Source of the DNA: Gammaproteobacteria bacterium
GTDB lineage: Bacteria > Pseudomonadota > Gammaproteobacteria > Burkholderiales > Gallionellaceae
Direction: 5' to 3'
Length of the DNA: 64,000 bases
Assembly (NCBI GenBank): GCA_018814405.1
Contig: JAHIZO010000005.1
Span: forward strand, 170,684-234,683
Within the stretch, counting starts at the first letter, position 1. Every line of letters starts with the position of its first letter. Both the position numbers and the translations under genes were made by a program. Positions 1 through 10,620 of this stretch are shown piece after piece. Below the pieces are notes generated by a model. That model had not been told where the DNA came from and did not search any database. It saw only the letters and a list, made by a program, of their open reading frames with translations.

Positions 1-42
1 CGTCAGATGGTGATGGTGATTGCTCCGAAGAAGAAGGTCTAA
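1..42 (+). CDS. infC: Translation initiation factor IF-3, C-terminal end (partial)
   Basis: Fourteen codons at the window edge, including the stop, translate as RQMVMVIAPKKKV. This is the typical last strand and basic tail of IF-3, which binds the 30S subunit and checks initiator tRNA and start codon pairing. The position directly before rpmI and rplT, as in most bacteria, supports the call. The start lies outside the window. Confidence 0.85.
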   Translation, partial: RQMVMVIAPKKKV

Positions 43-177
43 TAGTTAAGTTACATCGTAACGAAGCAAGGGGCTGTCGTGACGGTGGTTGTACAAGGTG
101 CCCCAAACAAGTGATTTCGGGTCTTTAAGTGTTCCTGTCAGGAACCTCCCGGTGTCATCAAATAAAACGGAGTAGTT
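43..177 (+). promoter_or_regulatory. infC-rpmI intergenic leader, possible L20 control region
   Basis: This 135-base gap is long for an otherwise tight ribosomal operon. It contains a short perfect hairpin (GTTCCTG/CAGGAAC, 131-145) and ends in the rpmI ribosome binding site (CGGAG, about 8 bases before ATG). In other bacteria L20 represses rpmI-rplT by binding the rpmI leader. That such control acts here is inferred from position; no L20-binding fold was established. Confidence 0.3.
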
Positions 178-375
178 ATGCCAAAGATGAAGACCAAAAG
201 CAGTGCGAAGAAACGCTTCCGCGTTCGCGCTGGTGGCAGCGTCAAGCGCGGCCAGGCGTTCAAGCGCCACATCCTTACCAAGAAAACCACCAAGAACAAG
301 CGTCAACTGCGTGGCTCTACAGGTGTCCATGAAACCAACACGGCGTCCGTTCGCGCCATGATGCCCTACGCATAA
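178..375 (+). CDS. rpmI: 50S ribosomal protein L35
   Basis: A 65-residue, very basic protein starting [14 protein letters not shown], the L35 signature, at the normal family length. It is a structural part of the large ribosomal subunit. It sits between infC and rplT, with 11 bases to rplT, so the two are surely co-transcribed and probably share translational control. The ATG is preceded by CGGAG at good spacing. Nothing unusual is seen. Confidence 0.97.
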   Translation: MPKMKTKSSAKKRFRVRAGGSVKRGQAFKRHILTKKTTKNKRQLRGSTGVHETNTASVRAMMPYA

Positions 376-386
376 GGAGTTAGAGA

Positions 387-746
387 ATGCCAAGAGTAAA
401 ACGTGGTGTAACGGCGCGTGCGCGCCATAAGAAGATCCTAGACAAGGCCAAGGGTTACCGCGGCCGCCGCAAGAACGTCTATCGTATCGCCAAAGAAGCG
501 GTGATGAAGGCTGGTCAATATGCCTATCGTGACCGTCGTCAGAAGAAGCGTCAGTTCCGCACTCTGTGGATCGCTCGTATCAATGCTGCTGCACGTGAGC
601 AGGGTCTGAGCTACAGCGTGTTCATGAACGGCCTGAAAAAAGCAGCGATCGATATCGACCGCAAAGTGCTGGCCGACTTGGCCGTGTTCGACAAAGCTGC
701 GTTTACGCAGATCGTCGGACAAGCTAAAGCCAGCCTCGGCGCGTAA
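387..746 (+). CDS. rplT: 50S ribosomal protein L20
   Basis: A 119-residue basic protein starting [16 protein letters not shown], the L20 signature, at the usual length. L20 binds 23S rRNA early in large-subunit assembly and in many species represses its own operon. The gene has an AAGGAG-like site just before the ATG and is followed by a strong terminator (761-789), which separates it from pheS. Confidence 0.97.
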   Translation: MPRVKRGVTARARHKKILDKAKGYRGRRKNVYRIAKEAVMKAGQYAYRDRRQKKRQFRTLWIARINAAAREQGLSYSVFMNGLKKAAIDIDRKVLADLAVFDKAAFTQIVGQAKASLGA

Positions 747-760
747 TTATTGCGCTATAT

Positions 761-1824
<1,064 letters not shown>

Positions 1825-1825
1825 C

Positions 1826-4186
1826 ATGCAATTTTCCGAATCTTGGTTGCGTACCCTCGTGAATCCTTCACTGTCAAGCGAGGAACTGTCTCACCTATTG
1901 ACCATGGCTGGCCTGGAAGTGGAGGAGATGACTCCTGTCGCCCCAGCTTTTGAAAAGGTCGTGGTAGCGCAGGTGCTGACGAAAGAAAAGCATCCTGATG
2001 CAGATCGCTTGAATGTGTTGACGGTGAATGTCGGTGATACCGAGCCGTTGACGATCGTGTGTGGCGCATCGAATGTGACTGTAGGTATGAAAGCACCTTG
2101 TGCGTTGGTCGGGGCAAGATTGCCGAATTTTGAGATCAAGAAAGCCAAAGTGCGTGGCATTGCATCCTTTGGCATGATGTGCTCCGAGACCGAGATCGGT
2201 CTGGCTGAGGAAAGTGCTGGCTTGATGGTTCTTTCAGATGAAGCAGTCGTTGGTCAAAGCATCCGCGAGCATCTTGATCTGGATGATCATTTGATCACCT
2301 TGAAGCTCACGCCGAATCGCAGCGATTGTTTGTCGCTGAATGGCATCGCGCGCGAAGTGGCGGCACTGACGGGCGCTCCATTACAGACGATGGAGGACTC
2401 AACAAACATAAAGCAATCTGGAAGCGCATCTCGCAATGTCAAGGTGTCGGCACCTGAAGCTTGCCCGCGATATACAGGTCGAGTGATCTCCGGCGTGAAC
2501 GCAAAGGCCGTTACACCTTCTTGGATGGTGCAACGCCTGGAACGTTGCGGATTGCGCAGCATCAGCGCCTTGGTCGATGTGACCAATTATGTGCTGCTTG
2601 AGCTAGGTCAACCGCTACATGCTTTCGATCTGAATAAGCTAAGTGGCGATATTGATGTGCGTTTTGCCAAAGCAGGCGAAAAGCTGAAGCTGCTGAACGA
2701 GCAGCTAGTCGAATTGCAAGACGATATGCTGGTGATTGCCGACGGCAAAGGGCCTGTCGCGCTGGCTGGTGTGATGGGTGGTGCTGATTCAGCAGTCGAT
2801 GATATGACCACGGACATCTTCCTTGAGAGCGCCTTCTTTGTGCCCGGCGTTATCGTCGGAAAATCCCGTCGTCTTGGCTTTAGTTCTGATTCTTCCTATC
2901 GCTTCGAGCGCGGTGTGGATTTTGCTGCGACACTGATCGCGCTTGATCGCGCCACGCAATTGATACTCGAGATCTGTGGTGGTGAGGCGGGGCAGGTGAC
3001 TGCGGTACAGGGTGACTTGCCAGTTCGCGCACCAGTGACACTGCGTAGTTCACGCGTGCTGCGCATTTTGGGCATTTCACTGGATTCTGAAGAGATCGCT
3101 CAAATACTTTCAAGTCTGGGTATGACTTTCCAGCAAAGTGGCGATGACTTCACTGTGACACCGCCGAGCTATCGCTTCGACATCGCTATCGAAGAAGATC
3201 TGGTCGAAGAAGTCGCTCGTGTACATGGCTATGAGCAGATACAGCCTGCGCCTATTCAGGCCAGTATGACTATCCTGCCGAATTTCGAGGCAGAGCGTCC
3301 GTTGTCGAAAGTGCGCCAGGTCATGGTGCTGCGCGACTATCAGGAAACCATCAACTATTCCTTCGTCGAGGCAGACTGGGAACGTGACCTGTGCAGCAAT
3401 ACCACGCCGGTAACATTACTGAACCCGATAGCTAGCCAGATGAGCGTGATGCGCAGCAGCCTGTTGGGTGGTTTGCTTGATTCTTTGCGCACCAATCTTG
3501 CCCGTAAACAGCCACGTATACGCCTATTCGAAATTGGTGGTTGCTTTGAAGCAGAGGCGGGAAGCTATTCACAAGAAGAACGCTTGGCAGGCTTGGCTTA
3601 TGGCTCTGCGGTCTCGGAGCAATGGGGAGCACCTGCGCGTAATGTCGACTTCTATGATGTGAAGAGCGATCTTGAAGCTTTGTTCGCTCCTCGCACGCTG
3701 ACTTTCCAAGCAGCAGAATACCCAGCCTCACATCCGGGACGCTCCGCTCGTATTCTGCTCGACGGGGTCGCTATTGGTTGGTTAGGTGAACTTCATCCTA
3801 AATGGCAGCAGCAATACGATATGCCACTAACCGCAGTCTGGTTTGAAGTTAAGCTGAATGCATTGATTCAATCATCGGTTCCAAGAGCTGAAGATATATC
3901 TAAGTTCCCGGCAGTACGAAGAGATATTGCGGTGTTGGTCGATGAAAAAGCCGATGTGCAGACACTTTTAGATGCAATGGATAATCAAAATGTGCCGTAT
4001 GTGACCGAGTTGGCGCTATTCGATGTGTATCGCGGGCAAGGGGTCGAGGAAGGGAAAAAAAGCCTTGCATTCCGTGTGTTATTAAAAGATACTCAGAAGA
4101 CACTTACAGATTCAGAGATAGAGCCGAGCATCGCTATGCTGGTTGAAGCGTTGCATAAGATCGGTGCGAAGTTGAGGGGGAAATGA
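1826..4186 (+). CDS. pheT: Phenylalanine--tRNA ligase beta subunit
   Basis: A 786-residue protein with the bacterial PheT domain order: an OB-fold tRNA-binding domain (about residues 39-150, [11 protein letters not shown]), the B3/B4 editing domain, the B5 domain, the catalytic-like core and a C-terminal anticodon-binding FDX-ACB domain (about residue 695 on, [14 protein letters not shown]). It edits mischarged Tyr-tRNA-Phe and binds tRNA. Its stop codon overlaps the ihfA start (ATGATGA), a common coupled arrangement. Confidence 0.97.
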   Translation: MQFSESWLRTLVNPSLSSEELSHLLTMAGLEVEEMTPVAPAFEKVVVAQVLTKEKHPDADRLNVLTVNVGDTEPLTIVCGASNVTVGMKAPCALVGARLPNFEIKKAKVRGIASFGMMCSETEIGLAEESAGLMVLSDEAVVGQSIREHLDLDDHLITLKLTPNRSDCLSLNGIAREVAALTGAPLQTMEDSTNIKQSGSASRNVKVSAPEACPRYTGRVISGVNAKAVTPSWMVQRLERCGLRSISALVDVTNYVLLELGQPLHAFDLNKLSGDIDVRFAKAGEKLKLLNEQLVELQDDMLVIADGKGPVALAGVMGGADSAVDDMTTDIFLESAFFVPGVIVGKSRRLGFSSDSSYRFERGVDFAATLIALDRATQLILEICGGEAGQVTAVQGDLPVRAPVTLRSSRVLRILGISLDSEEIAQILSSLGMTFQQSGDDFTVTPPSYRFDIAIEEDLVEEVARVHGYEQIQPAPIQASMTILPNFEAERPLSKVRQVMVLRDYQETINYSFVEADWERDLCSNTTPVTLLNPIASQMSVMRSSLLGGLLDSLRTNLARKQPRIRLFEIGGCFEAEAGSYSQEERLAGLAYGSAVSEQWGAPARNVDFYDVKSDLEALFAPRTLTFQAAEYPASHPGRSARILLDGVAIGWLGELHPKWQQQYDMPLTAVWFEVKLNALIQSSVPRAEDISKFPAVRRDIAVLVDEKADVQTLLDAMDNQNVPYVTELALFDVYRGQGVEEGKKSLAFRVLLKDTQKTLTDSEIEPSIAMLVEALHKIGAKLRGK

Positions 4187-4497
4187 TGACATCTACATTG
4201 ACGAAGGCCGAACTGGCAGATTTGCTGTTTGAAAAAGTCGGCCTGAACAAGCGTGAAGCCAAAGACATGGTGGAAGCTTTTTTTGAAGAGATCAGGATGC
4301 AACTGGCTCAGGGTGATAGCGTCAAGCTTTCCGGGTTCGGCAATTTCCAGTTGCGCGATAAACCCCAACGTCCTGGTCGCAACCCCAAGACCGGTGAAGA
4401 GATTCCGATCACTGCTCGACGGGTGGTCACTTTCCATCCCAGCCAGAAGCTCAAGAGCATGGTAGAGACGACCTATCATGGAACTGCAGGTAACTAA
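4183..4497 (+). CDS. ihfA: Integration host factor alpha subunit
   Basis: A 104-residue HU/IHF-family protein. It has the DNA-inserting arm with the [14 protein letters not shown] segment and the body [15 protein letters not shown], and ends soon after [11 protein letters not shown] bends DNA at specific sites for recombination, replication and transcription. Location after pheT identifies it as the alpha rather than the beta subunit. ATG codons at 4183 and 4186 are both possible; the purine-rich GAGGGGG favours 4186. Confidence 0.94.
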   Translation: MMTSTLTKAELADLLFEKVGLNKREAKDMVEAFFEEIRMQLAQGDSVKLSGFGNFQLRDKPQRPGRNPKTGEEIPITARRVVTFHPSQKLKSMVETTYHGTAGN

Positions 4498-4861
4498 TTC
4501 CGGCTTGCCGCCGATCCCAGCCAAGCGATATTTCACGATCGGTGAAGTGAGCGCGCTATGTGGCGTCAAGGCGCATGTCTTGCGTTACTGGGAGCAAGAG
4601 TTCACACAACTCAAGCCGCTCAAGCGCGGCGGCAATCGACGTTACTATCAACATCATGAAGTCCTGCTCATCCGTCGTATCCGCCAGCTGTTGTACGAAG
4701 AGGGCTTCACCATCAGCGGCGCACGTAGCAGACTCGATCAAGCGCATACCCAAGAATCGGATACTGCACAGGCAGTGAGTGCGCGTTCAGAATTATCTGG
4801 CATAGCCATTCCCCAATTACGTCGAGAGTTGAGTGACATACTTAATTCATTGCGCGCTTGA
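4478..4861 (+). CDS. MerR family transcriptional regulator
   Basis: A 127-residue protein. Residues about 16-85 form a MerR helix-turn-helix and wing ([32 protein letters not shown]), followed by a short helical tail. No cysteine or metal-binding effector domain is visible, so the signal is unknown. It overlaps ihfA by 20 bases, as in many beta- and gammaproteobacteria where this regulator follows ihfA. It is not a known metal sensor. Confidence 0.88.
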   Translation: MELQVTNSGLPPIPAKRYFTIGEVSALCGVKAHVLRYWEQEFTQLKPLKRGGNRRYYQHHEVLLIRRIRQLLYEEGFTISGARSRLDQAHTQESDTAQAVSARSELSGIAIPQLRRELSDILNSLRA

Positions 4862-4922
4862 TCGATAAATTCGCTTCAAATCGTGCTGCAAAATAAATGT
4901 CCTCTGCTATAATCCGCGCCCT

Positions 4923-4999
<77 letters not shown>

Positions 5000-5020
5000 G
5001 AACAATAGTATTAATAAGAC

Positions 5021-5047
5021 AATCCGGCTCAGCCGGATTTTTATTTT
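5021..5047 (+). terminator. Terminator after tRNA-Pro
   Basis: Stem AATCCGGCT/AGCCGGATT-like hairpin (5021-5039) followed by TTTATTTTT, just downstream of the tRNA. Confidence 0.85.
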
Positions 5048-5153
5048 TACAGCCCTTCAATTCGTACTATTCCTCTATTTTCTTCTGTCCATTCTGATAA
5101 TTGTTTACAATCAACCCATAAGTTATAAATAAACGTTACAGGGGTGGGGCAGA

Positions 5154-7133
5154 TTGAAATCGCACAATCGCAATTTTCTTCAAATTCTATTAGCAACGTT
5201 GATGTGGTTATCACTTTGCAATGTTGCACATGCAACTGGGGATTTAGATTCTGAACAGGCATTCTTTCTTGAATTGCCCGTCGTATTGACGCCCTCCCGA
5301 CTTAAGCAGCCGATTGATGAATCTCCAAGTGCGATGACAGTTATAGATGCGCAGATGATTCGTGCTTCAGGCTTCCGTAAATTGTCAGAGATATTTAGAT
5401 TGGTGCCGGGCATGTATGTGGGTAGTCAGAACGGTCACGCAGCATTTGTGTCCTATCATGGCACAACAGATAACTATGCGCGCCGCATGCAGGTGCTGGT
5501 GGACGGCCGTAGCGTCTACCTCCCCCCGTTCAGTTCTGTGACTTGGGATAACATCCCGGTATTACTGGAGAACATCGAGCGTATCGAAGTAGTGCGCGGT
5601 CCGTCTGCAGCCTCACACGGTGCGAATTCGACACAAGGGGTCATCAATATCATCACCCGTGAACCCAGCATCCTTTCGCCAGATCAGGTTACGGTCGCGC
5701 AGGGCGGGAATGGAGTCTCTGATCTTTCCGCGATGTTCGGAATAACCTCATCTCTCATGGATCAGCGGCTGAGTATCGCTTATCGCTCTGACAAGGGTTA
5801 CGACTGGTCATTGATCAATGACGATAACCGCACGCGCATGATCAGCTGGCGAGGCAACTACCACCCCAATGTCAGCGATAGTATCGACATTCAATTGGGG
5901 TTTAGCGATGCGAATCGAAGTGAAGGTGTCGTGGGGCGCTCGCAAAGTCCATTTCGTGATACCCAGTCCAGTTACAACTACCAGCAATTGATTTGGACGC
6001 GATCATTGGCGTCGGCTGGAGAAGTGCGCGTGAATTATCAACATTCCTATTCGCGGTTCGATGATAGCCAGACCCTCTTCCCAGAGAGTTACGGAGCATA
6101 TCGCCATGACCTTGAACTACAACATATCAGCCAATGGCATCCTGATAACAGGTTGGTATGGGGGATGGGTATTCGTTCCGATAAGGTAACTTCTCCGCAC
6201 GCATTTGTAGTTGCTGCACCAACATTGGTTCAGACGCGTGTTTTCGCGCATGATGAATTGCGCATAGGTGATGCGGCAGTCGTGAATGCAGGGGCGATGT
6301 GGGAAGACGACGCGATGGGCCATAGCAATGTCTCTCCGCGCTTGTCGTTTAATTATCATTTGATGCCCAATCAGACATTGCGTTTTGGCACGTCGCTGGC
6401 TTATCGCAGTGCCGCCACCGTCGAGGAATATGGCAACACTGGCCCCATCGCGGATCACCCCGTCTGGGCTCAGGGCGGTGTCTTGCCGGAAAAGATGTTG
6501 TCGCGCGAGATCGGCTATATGGGACAGTTCCCAAATCTTGGTTTGACGGTCGATACACGCGTCTATGCGGACCACCTCAGCAAGATGATCTTCGTTGATC
6601 CGGTGATCATCGGTACGGTTTACAACAGCTTCAAGAATATGTACCAAGTGGAATACAAGGGATGGGAGAGCACGCTGAAATACCAGTGGAACAAAAGCGA
6701 CTCACTGATATTCAACTATGCACGGCAGCATGCGACCTGTGCTTCGGATGGACTGCCTACCAATCTTTGGCATCCTGCCATCGAGGCAGGGTATAACAAC
6801 TTGTTGAGTAGTTGTCCCAGGATGGTCCCTGTAAACAGCGGCAGTATTTTGGTGGATCACAGGCTTGCTGAGGGGCTGATGCTGAGTGGTGGATATTATT
6901 TCCAGGATGAGGTTCAGGTGCTGGATGCACAGTACGTTCAGAGTCCGATGCACAGAGTTGATATAAAAATAACCCGCGCCTTTGGCAAGCGGGATGAAGT
7001 TGGTGGAGGAGAGGTGTCTTTGGTGGTGCAGAATCTGTTCCGGGACAGTCATACGGAATATTCGAGCATCCCTCAACAAGGTAGCCCTACCCTCGACCGA
7101 CGTGCCTATCTGCTCGCCACCTTCCTCTACTAG
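5154..7133 (+). CDS. TonB-dependent outer-membrane receptor
   Basis: A 659-residue receptor. A signal peptide (cut near VAHA) is followed by a TonB-box-like LPVVLTPSRL. The plug domain spans roughly residues 50-165 (SAMTVIDAQMIRASG, VLVDGRSVYLP, IERIEVVRGPSA). A beta-barrel follows and ends in an aromatic residue (ATFLY), as barrels inserted by BAM do. The start is a TTG after a GGGGTGGGG stretch. It probably imports a ligand that the neighbouring binding protein and histidine kinase handle or sense. The substrate cannot be named from sequence. Confidence 0.88.
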   Translation: MKSHNRNFLQILLATLMWLSLCNVAHATGDLDSEQAFFLELPVVLTPSRLKQPIDESPSAMTVIDAQMIRASGFRKLSEIFRLVPGMYVGSQNGHAAFVSYHGTTDNYARRMQVLVDGRSVYLPPFSSVTWDNIPVLLENIERIEVVRGPSAASHGANSTQGVINIITREPSILSPDQVTVAQGGNGVSDLSAMFGITSSLMDQRLSIAYRSDKGYDWSLINDDNRTRMISWRGNYHPNVSDSIDIQLGFSDANRSEGVVGRSQSPFRDTQSSYNYQQLIWTRSLASAGEVRVNYQHSYSRFDDSQTLFPESYGAYRHDLELQHISQWHPDNRLVWGMGIRSDKVTSPHAFVVAAPTLVQTRVFAHDELRIGDAAVVNAGAMWEDDAMGHSNVSPRLSFNYHLMPNQTLRFGTSLAYRSAATVEEYGNTGPIADHPVWAQGGVLPEKMLSREIGYMGQFPNLGLTVDTRVYADHLSKMIFVDPVIIGTVYNSFKNMYQVEYKGWESTLKYQWNKSDSLIFNYARQHATCASDGLPTNLWHPAIEAGYNNLLSSCPRMVPVNSGSILVDHRLAEGLMLSGGYYFQDEVQVLDAQYVQSPMHRVDIKITRAFGKRDEVGGGEVSLVVQNLFRDSHTEYSSIPQQGSPTLDRRAYLLATFLY

Positions 7134-7152
7134 TCTTCCGCATCCCGAGGGC

Positions 7153-8034
7153 ATGCACCGGATCGCCCTGGTCCGGTGGCTGTTATTGGTGTGCAGCGTA
7201 CTTTGCTTCAATACGATACAAGCCGCACCGCTCAAGGTCGCCTTGGCGTTGAGTGAGGATCGGGAGATATACCGTGCTTTTGAATCCGCCCTGCGAGATT
7301 CGCTCGATTCTCGGCGGGAGATCCAGATATTGCCATCCACTGCCGCTGTGCAAGCAGAGCTGATCGTGGCGATTGGTGCCAAGGCGGCTGGGAATTTCCG
7401 TAGTTCTTCTATTCCGGTTTTGAGCGTGATGGTCAGCCGAGCAGGACTTGAAAAGTTCAGGCTAGGCCGTAGCCAAGGATCATCCGGCATCTACATGGAT
7501 CAGCCTATGGCGCGCCGATTCTCGCTACTCCGAGCCACCTTGCCTCAGACCAAGTCCATAGGGGTGCTTGTTTCCAGCGAGACATCCGAACTGGCGGTAG
7601 TCAAACAACTGGCTACTGCTTTTGGATTAAAACTGCACATTCAGACCGTGCCGACACCTGATCGGCTTGCAGGCAGTCTTTCTTCTTTGCTGGCCGACAG
7701 TGAGGTACTGCTGGTCCTGCCTGACGCGGAGATCTATCGTTCGGATACCATTCGCAACATATTGCTGGAGACTTACCGTCAGCATGTGCCGATGATCGGT
7801 TTGTCGCAATACTATGTACGAGCTGGGGCGTTATGCGCTGTTTATAGTACGCCGCAGCAGATTGCCGATCAGGCTGCCCGGGAAATTATCCGATTTGCAA
7901 AGACGAAGAAACTGCCTGACTATCAGTATCCTCAGGAATTTGAAGTGGCTGTTAATACGCAAGTAGCCCATTCACTCGGGTTGACGATAAGAAGTGCAGA
8001 ACAACTGCGCGCGGAGATCGGGGAGAGACCATGA
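7153..8034 (+). CDS. Periplasmic ABC-type substrate-binding protein
   Basis: A 293-residue protein from the ATG at 7153, which begins a clear signal peptide (MHRIALVRWLLLVCSVLCF, cut near IQA-APLK). The mature part resembles the ABC substrate-binding family of COG2984: two Rossmann-like lobes with IVAIGAKAAGNF, SIGVLVSSET and LLVLPDAEIYRS. No permease or ATPase is nearby. The stop overlaps the kinase start by four bases. It may be a sensory ligand-binding protein for the kinase rather than a transporter part. Confidence 0.75.
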   Translation: MHRIALVRWLLLVCSVLCFNTIQAAPLKVALALSEDREIYRAFESALRDSLDSRREIQILPSTAAVQAELIVAIGAKAAGNFRSSSIPVLSVMVSRAGLEKFRLGRSQGSSGIYMDQPMARRFSLLRATLPQTKSIGVLVSSETSELAVVKQLATAFGLKLHIQTVPTPDRLAGSLSSLLADSEVLLVLPDAEIYRSDTIRNILLETYRQHVPMIGLSQYYVRAGALCAVYSTPQQIADQAAREIIRFAKTKKLPDYQYPQEFEVAVNTQVAHSLGLTIRSAEQLRAEIGERP

Positions 8035-9947
8035 AAAAGTTCGGTATCGAGCGGCAGACGATGACCGTCGCACTGATTCCAATATTGATACTGGCCGTAC
8101 TGTTGGAAACATCGTTCATTGTGGCCCGTATCGCCGATCTGGATCAGACGCTCAAGGACAGGGCGAGCCTGATCGCTCGGCAGCTCGCATCTTCCAGCGA
8201 GTACGCGGCGTTTTCCGGAAATCGTGTTTTGCTGCAGCAGCAGGCAGAAGTGGCCCTCGCACAACAGGATGTGACTGCGGTATTCATTCTCGATGCGGGC
8301 GGAAAGATCTTGGCGAGTTCTAGCGGGGTGAGCGATCTGAAGATCATCCCCCCCGATTGGCGATCAGGCCAGACACTGCGGGAAGACAGTCGTTCGCTGG
8401 CTGTGTACCACGCCATCGTGACCACCCAATTGTCATTAGACGATACTGAAATAGCTTCTACTTCGAACATGGGGACTTCGCTGGGAGGCGTCTTCCTTGT
8501 GCTGGGAAAAAACAGACTCAATAGCGAAAAGGTGCGGATGGTCGCCATGAATCTGATCCTTACCGCGCTGGTTCTGTTGCTTGCAGTTTTGGTGGCGATG
8601 CGGGTCGCGCGCAGGATCACGCTGCCGATCATGGGTATGCGCACTGCGGTACGCGATCTGGGGGAAGGCCGCTTATCAACGCGTATCGGCGAGATGCAAG
8701 TGCTCGAACTGAACGAGTTGGCAGAAGGTATCAATGAGATGGCCTCGCAATTGCAGCAAGAGCGGAATCAATTGAAGCAGCGTATCGATGACGCGACAAC
8801 CGCCTTGCGCAGCCAAAAGGAGCAGGCGGAAAAGGCCAATTTTGACAAGACGCGCTTTCTGGCTGCGGCAAGTCATGACCTGCGCCAGCCCATGCATGCG
8901 CTTGGCTTGTTCATGGGAGAGCTGCAGAATCGTCTCGAAACACCCGAACAGCGGAAGATAGTTGAAAAAGTAGAAGAGTCCGTGACAGCGATGTCGGGCT
9001 TGTTGGATTCTCTGTTGGATATTTCCAAACTGGATGCGGGTGTCATCGTGCCACAAGAGCAGGAGATCGAGATCTCCACGCTGCTGCGGCGTCTGACTGA
9101 AGCATATGAGCCTATGGCCAGAGCAAAATCTATCAGGTTGCGAATACAAACTTCTAATGCACGCGTGAGAAGCGACCCCATCCTGCTCGAACGCATTCTG
9201 ATGAACCTGCTGGGCAATGCGATCCGCTATACGCAGGAACATGGCAGCGTGTTCCTGGCATGTCGCAAGCGCGGAGACCGGTTGCGTTTCGAGATACGTG
9301 ACAATGGTCCCGGTATCCCGCTGGATGAGCAGGAAAATATCTTCCGGGAATTCGTGCAACTGGAGAATACAGCCCGCGATAGAAGCAAAGGATTGGGACT
9401 GGGTCTTCCCATCGTCCAGCGTTCGGCCAGACTGTTGAATCATCCCTTGTATCTTTGTTCGATACCGGGGAGAGGTTCGATCTTTGCACTTGAGGTGCCG
9501 CGTGTGCCCGATTTGAAAGATCTGCTGGCGCAGGGAAGTGCTGTCAGCGTCAAACCGCCGACAGACCGCGAAACTTCGTTCGCGGATCGCAGTGTGCTGG
9601 TGGTGGACGACGATGAACTCGTGCGCAACGGGACGGCAGGTCTGGTCGATGCGTGGGGATGCCGTGTGGCGGTGGCTGAAAGCCTGGCCGAGGCTGAGCA
9701 GCTGTTCGAACAATCAAATTTCGAGTTGGTGATCTGTGATTATCGTTTGCCGGATGGCACCGGGGTGGAGCTGGCAGAGCGCATCTATGCGCAAAGCAAG
9801 CGGCAACCGGCATTTATACTCGTCAGTGGTGACACATCGCCTGAAGTGTTGAAACTCGTGGCGGACAAGGGCATGCACTTGCTGCATAAGCCGGTGCGTC
9901 CGGCCAAGCTGCGTTCGATGATGGCTTTTGTTTTGAAAGCGAAATGA
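8031..9947 (+). CDS. Hybrid sensor histidine kinase / response regulator
   Basis: A 638-residue membrane kinase. TM1 is near residues 12-30; a periplasmic domain with BarA-like SSEYAAFSGN follows; TM2 is near 170-190. Then come HAMP, a coiled coil, HisKA with the phospho-acceptor His in AAASHDLRQPMH (about residue 285), HATPase_c (NLLGNAIRYT, DNGPGI, GLGLGLPIV) and a C-terminal receiver domain (VLVVDDDELV, CDYRLPDGTG, phospho-Asp in CDY). It lacks an Hpt domain and an output domain, so a separate partner must relay the signal. Its stop abuts the convergent Crp/Fnr stop in TGATCA. Confidence 0.92.
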   Translation: MKKFGIERQTMTVALIPILILAVLLETSFIVARIADLDQTLKDRASLIARQLASSSEYAAFSGNRVLLQQQAEVALAQQDVTAVFILDAGGKILASSSGVSDLKIIPPDWRSGQTLREDSRSLAVYHAIVTTQLSLDDTEIASTSNMGTSLGGVFLVLGKNRLNSEKVRMVAMNLILTALVLLLAVLVAMRVARRITLPIMGMRTAVRDLGEGRLSTRIGEMQVLELNELAEGINEMASQLQQERNQLKQRIDDATTALRSQKEQAEKANFDKTRFLAAASHDLRQPMHALGLFMGELQNRLETPEQRKIVEKVEESVTAMSGLLDSLLDISKLDAGVIVPQEQEIEISTLLRRLTEAYEPMARAKSIRLRIQTSNARVRSDPILLERILMNLLGNAIRYTQEHGSVFLACRKRGDRLRFEIRDNGPGIPLDEQENIFREFVQLENTARDRSKGLGLGLPIVQRSARLLNHPLYLCSIPGRGSIFALEVPRVPDLKDLLAQGSAVSVKPPTDRETSFADRSVLVVDDDELVRNGTAGLVDAWGCRVAVAESLAEAEQLFEQSNFELVICDYRLPDGTGVELAERIYAQSKRQPAFILVSGDTSPEVLKLVADKGMHLLHKPVRPAKLRSMMAFVLKAK

Positions 9948-10610
9948 TCAGTTGGAGGCTAAGCGATGCAACGCAGCGCGATCGATCACCTCGATCTGTT
10001 CTCGCCCCAGTTTGACCCAGCCCTGATCCGCAAAGCCTTTGAGCAGGCGGCTCACCATCTCGCGTGCGCTGCCTAATTCATCTGCAAGCACCTGATGCGT
10101 AGAATGGATGGGGCTGGGGCGTGAAAGCAGTAGCGCGGCCAACCGTTGATCCAGCTTCTGGAATGCCACGGCCGAGACCAACTCCATCAGATCTGTGAGG
10201 CGTTCCGCAAACAGGCTGAATATGTAATCGCGAAACGGTGAGCAATCCGCCATCAAGGTGCGAAAAGCGGCGGGTGGCAAAATGATCATCTCCACATCTT
10301 GCTCGACGATACCCCGCGCCTGATAGTTGCTGTGGCCGAGTAGACAGCTGCTGGTGAGGATGCAGCTCTCACCTTCGCCAACACGATAGAGCTGCAACTC
10401 GCGTCCATTAGAAGAGGATTTGATGACGCGCACACTGCCAGAGAGCAATAGCGGGAAACCTTGGCACGGTTGATTCTCATCGAAGATCACCGTGCCTGCC
10501 GGCAAGCGCATCGCGCTGGCCTGATTGAACAACTCCGAAAAACGTGCCGGTGCCAGCTCGCCTAACAGCGGGTAGCGTTCAAGCAGCCGTTGGTTATCGT
10601 TGGCAGGCAT
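9948..10610 (-). CDS. Crp/Fnr family transcriptional regulator
   Basis: A 220-residue protein with an N-terminal cyclic-nucleotide-binding fold (about 15-135: LPAGTVIFDENQPCQGFPLLLSGSVRV) and a C-terminal winged helix (about 150-215: THQVLADELGSAREMVSRLLKGF). There is no N-terminal four-cysteine cluster, so it is not an iron-sulphur FNR; the effector is unknown. It lies 10 bases after lysS on the same strand and may be read through from it. The kinase next door points the other way. Confidence 0.88.
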   Translation of the reverse strand: MPANDNQRLLERYPLLGELAPARFSELFNQASAMRLPAGTVIFDENQPCQGFPLLLSGSVRVIKSSSNGRELQLYRVGEGESCILTSSCLLGHSNYQARGIVEQDVEMIILPPAAFRTLMADCSPFRDYIFSLFAERLTDLMELVSAVAFQKLDQRLAALLLSRPSPIHSTHQVLADELGSAREMVSRLLKGFADQGWVKLGREQIEVIDRAALHRLASN

Positions 10611-10620
10611 GGACGTCAGA

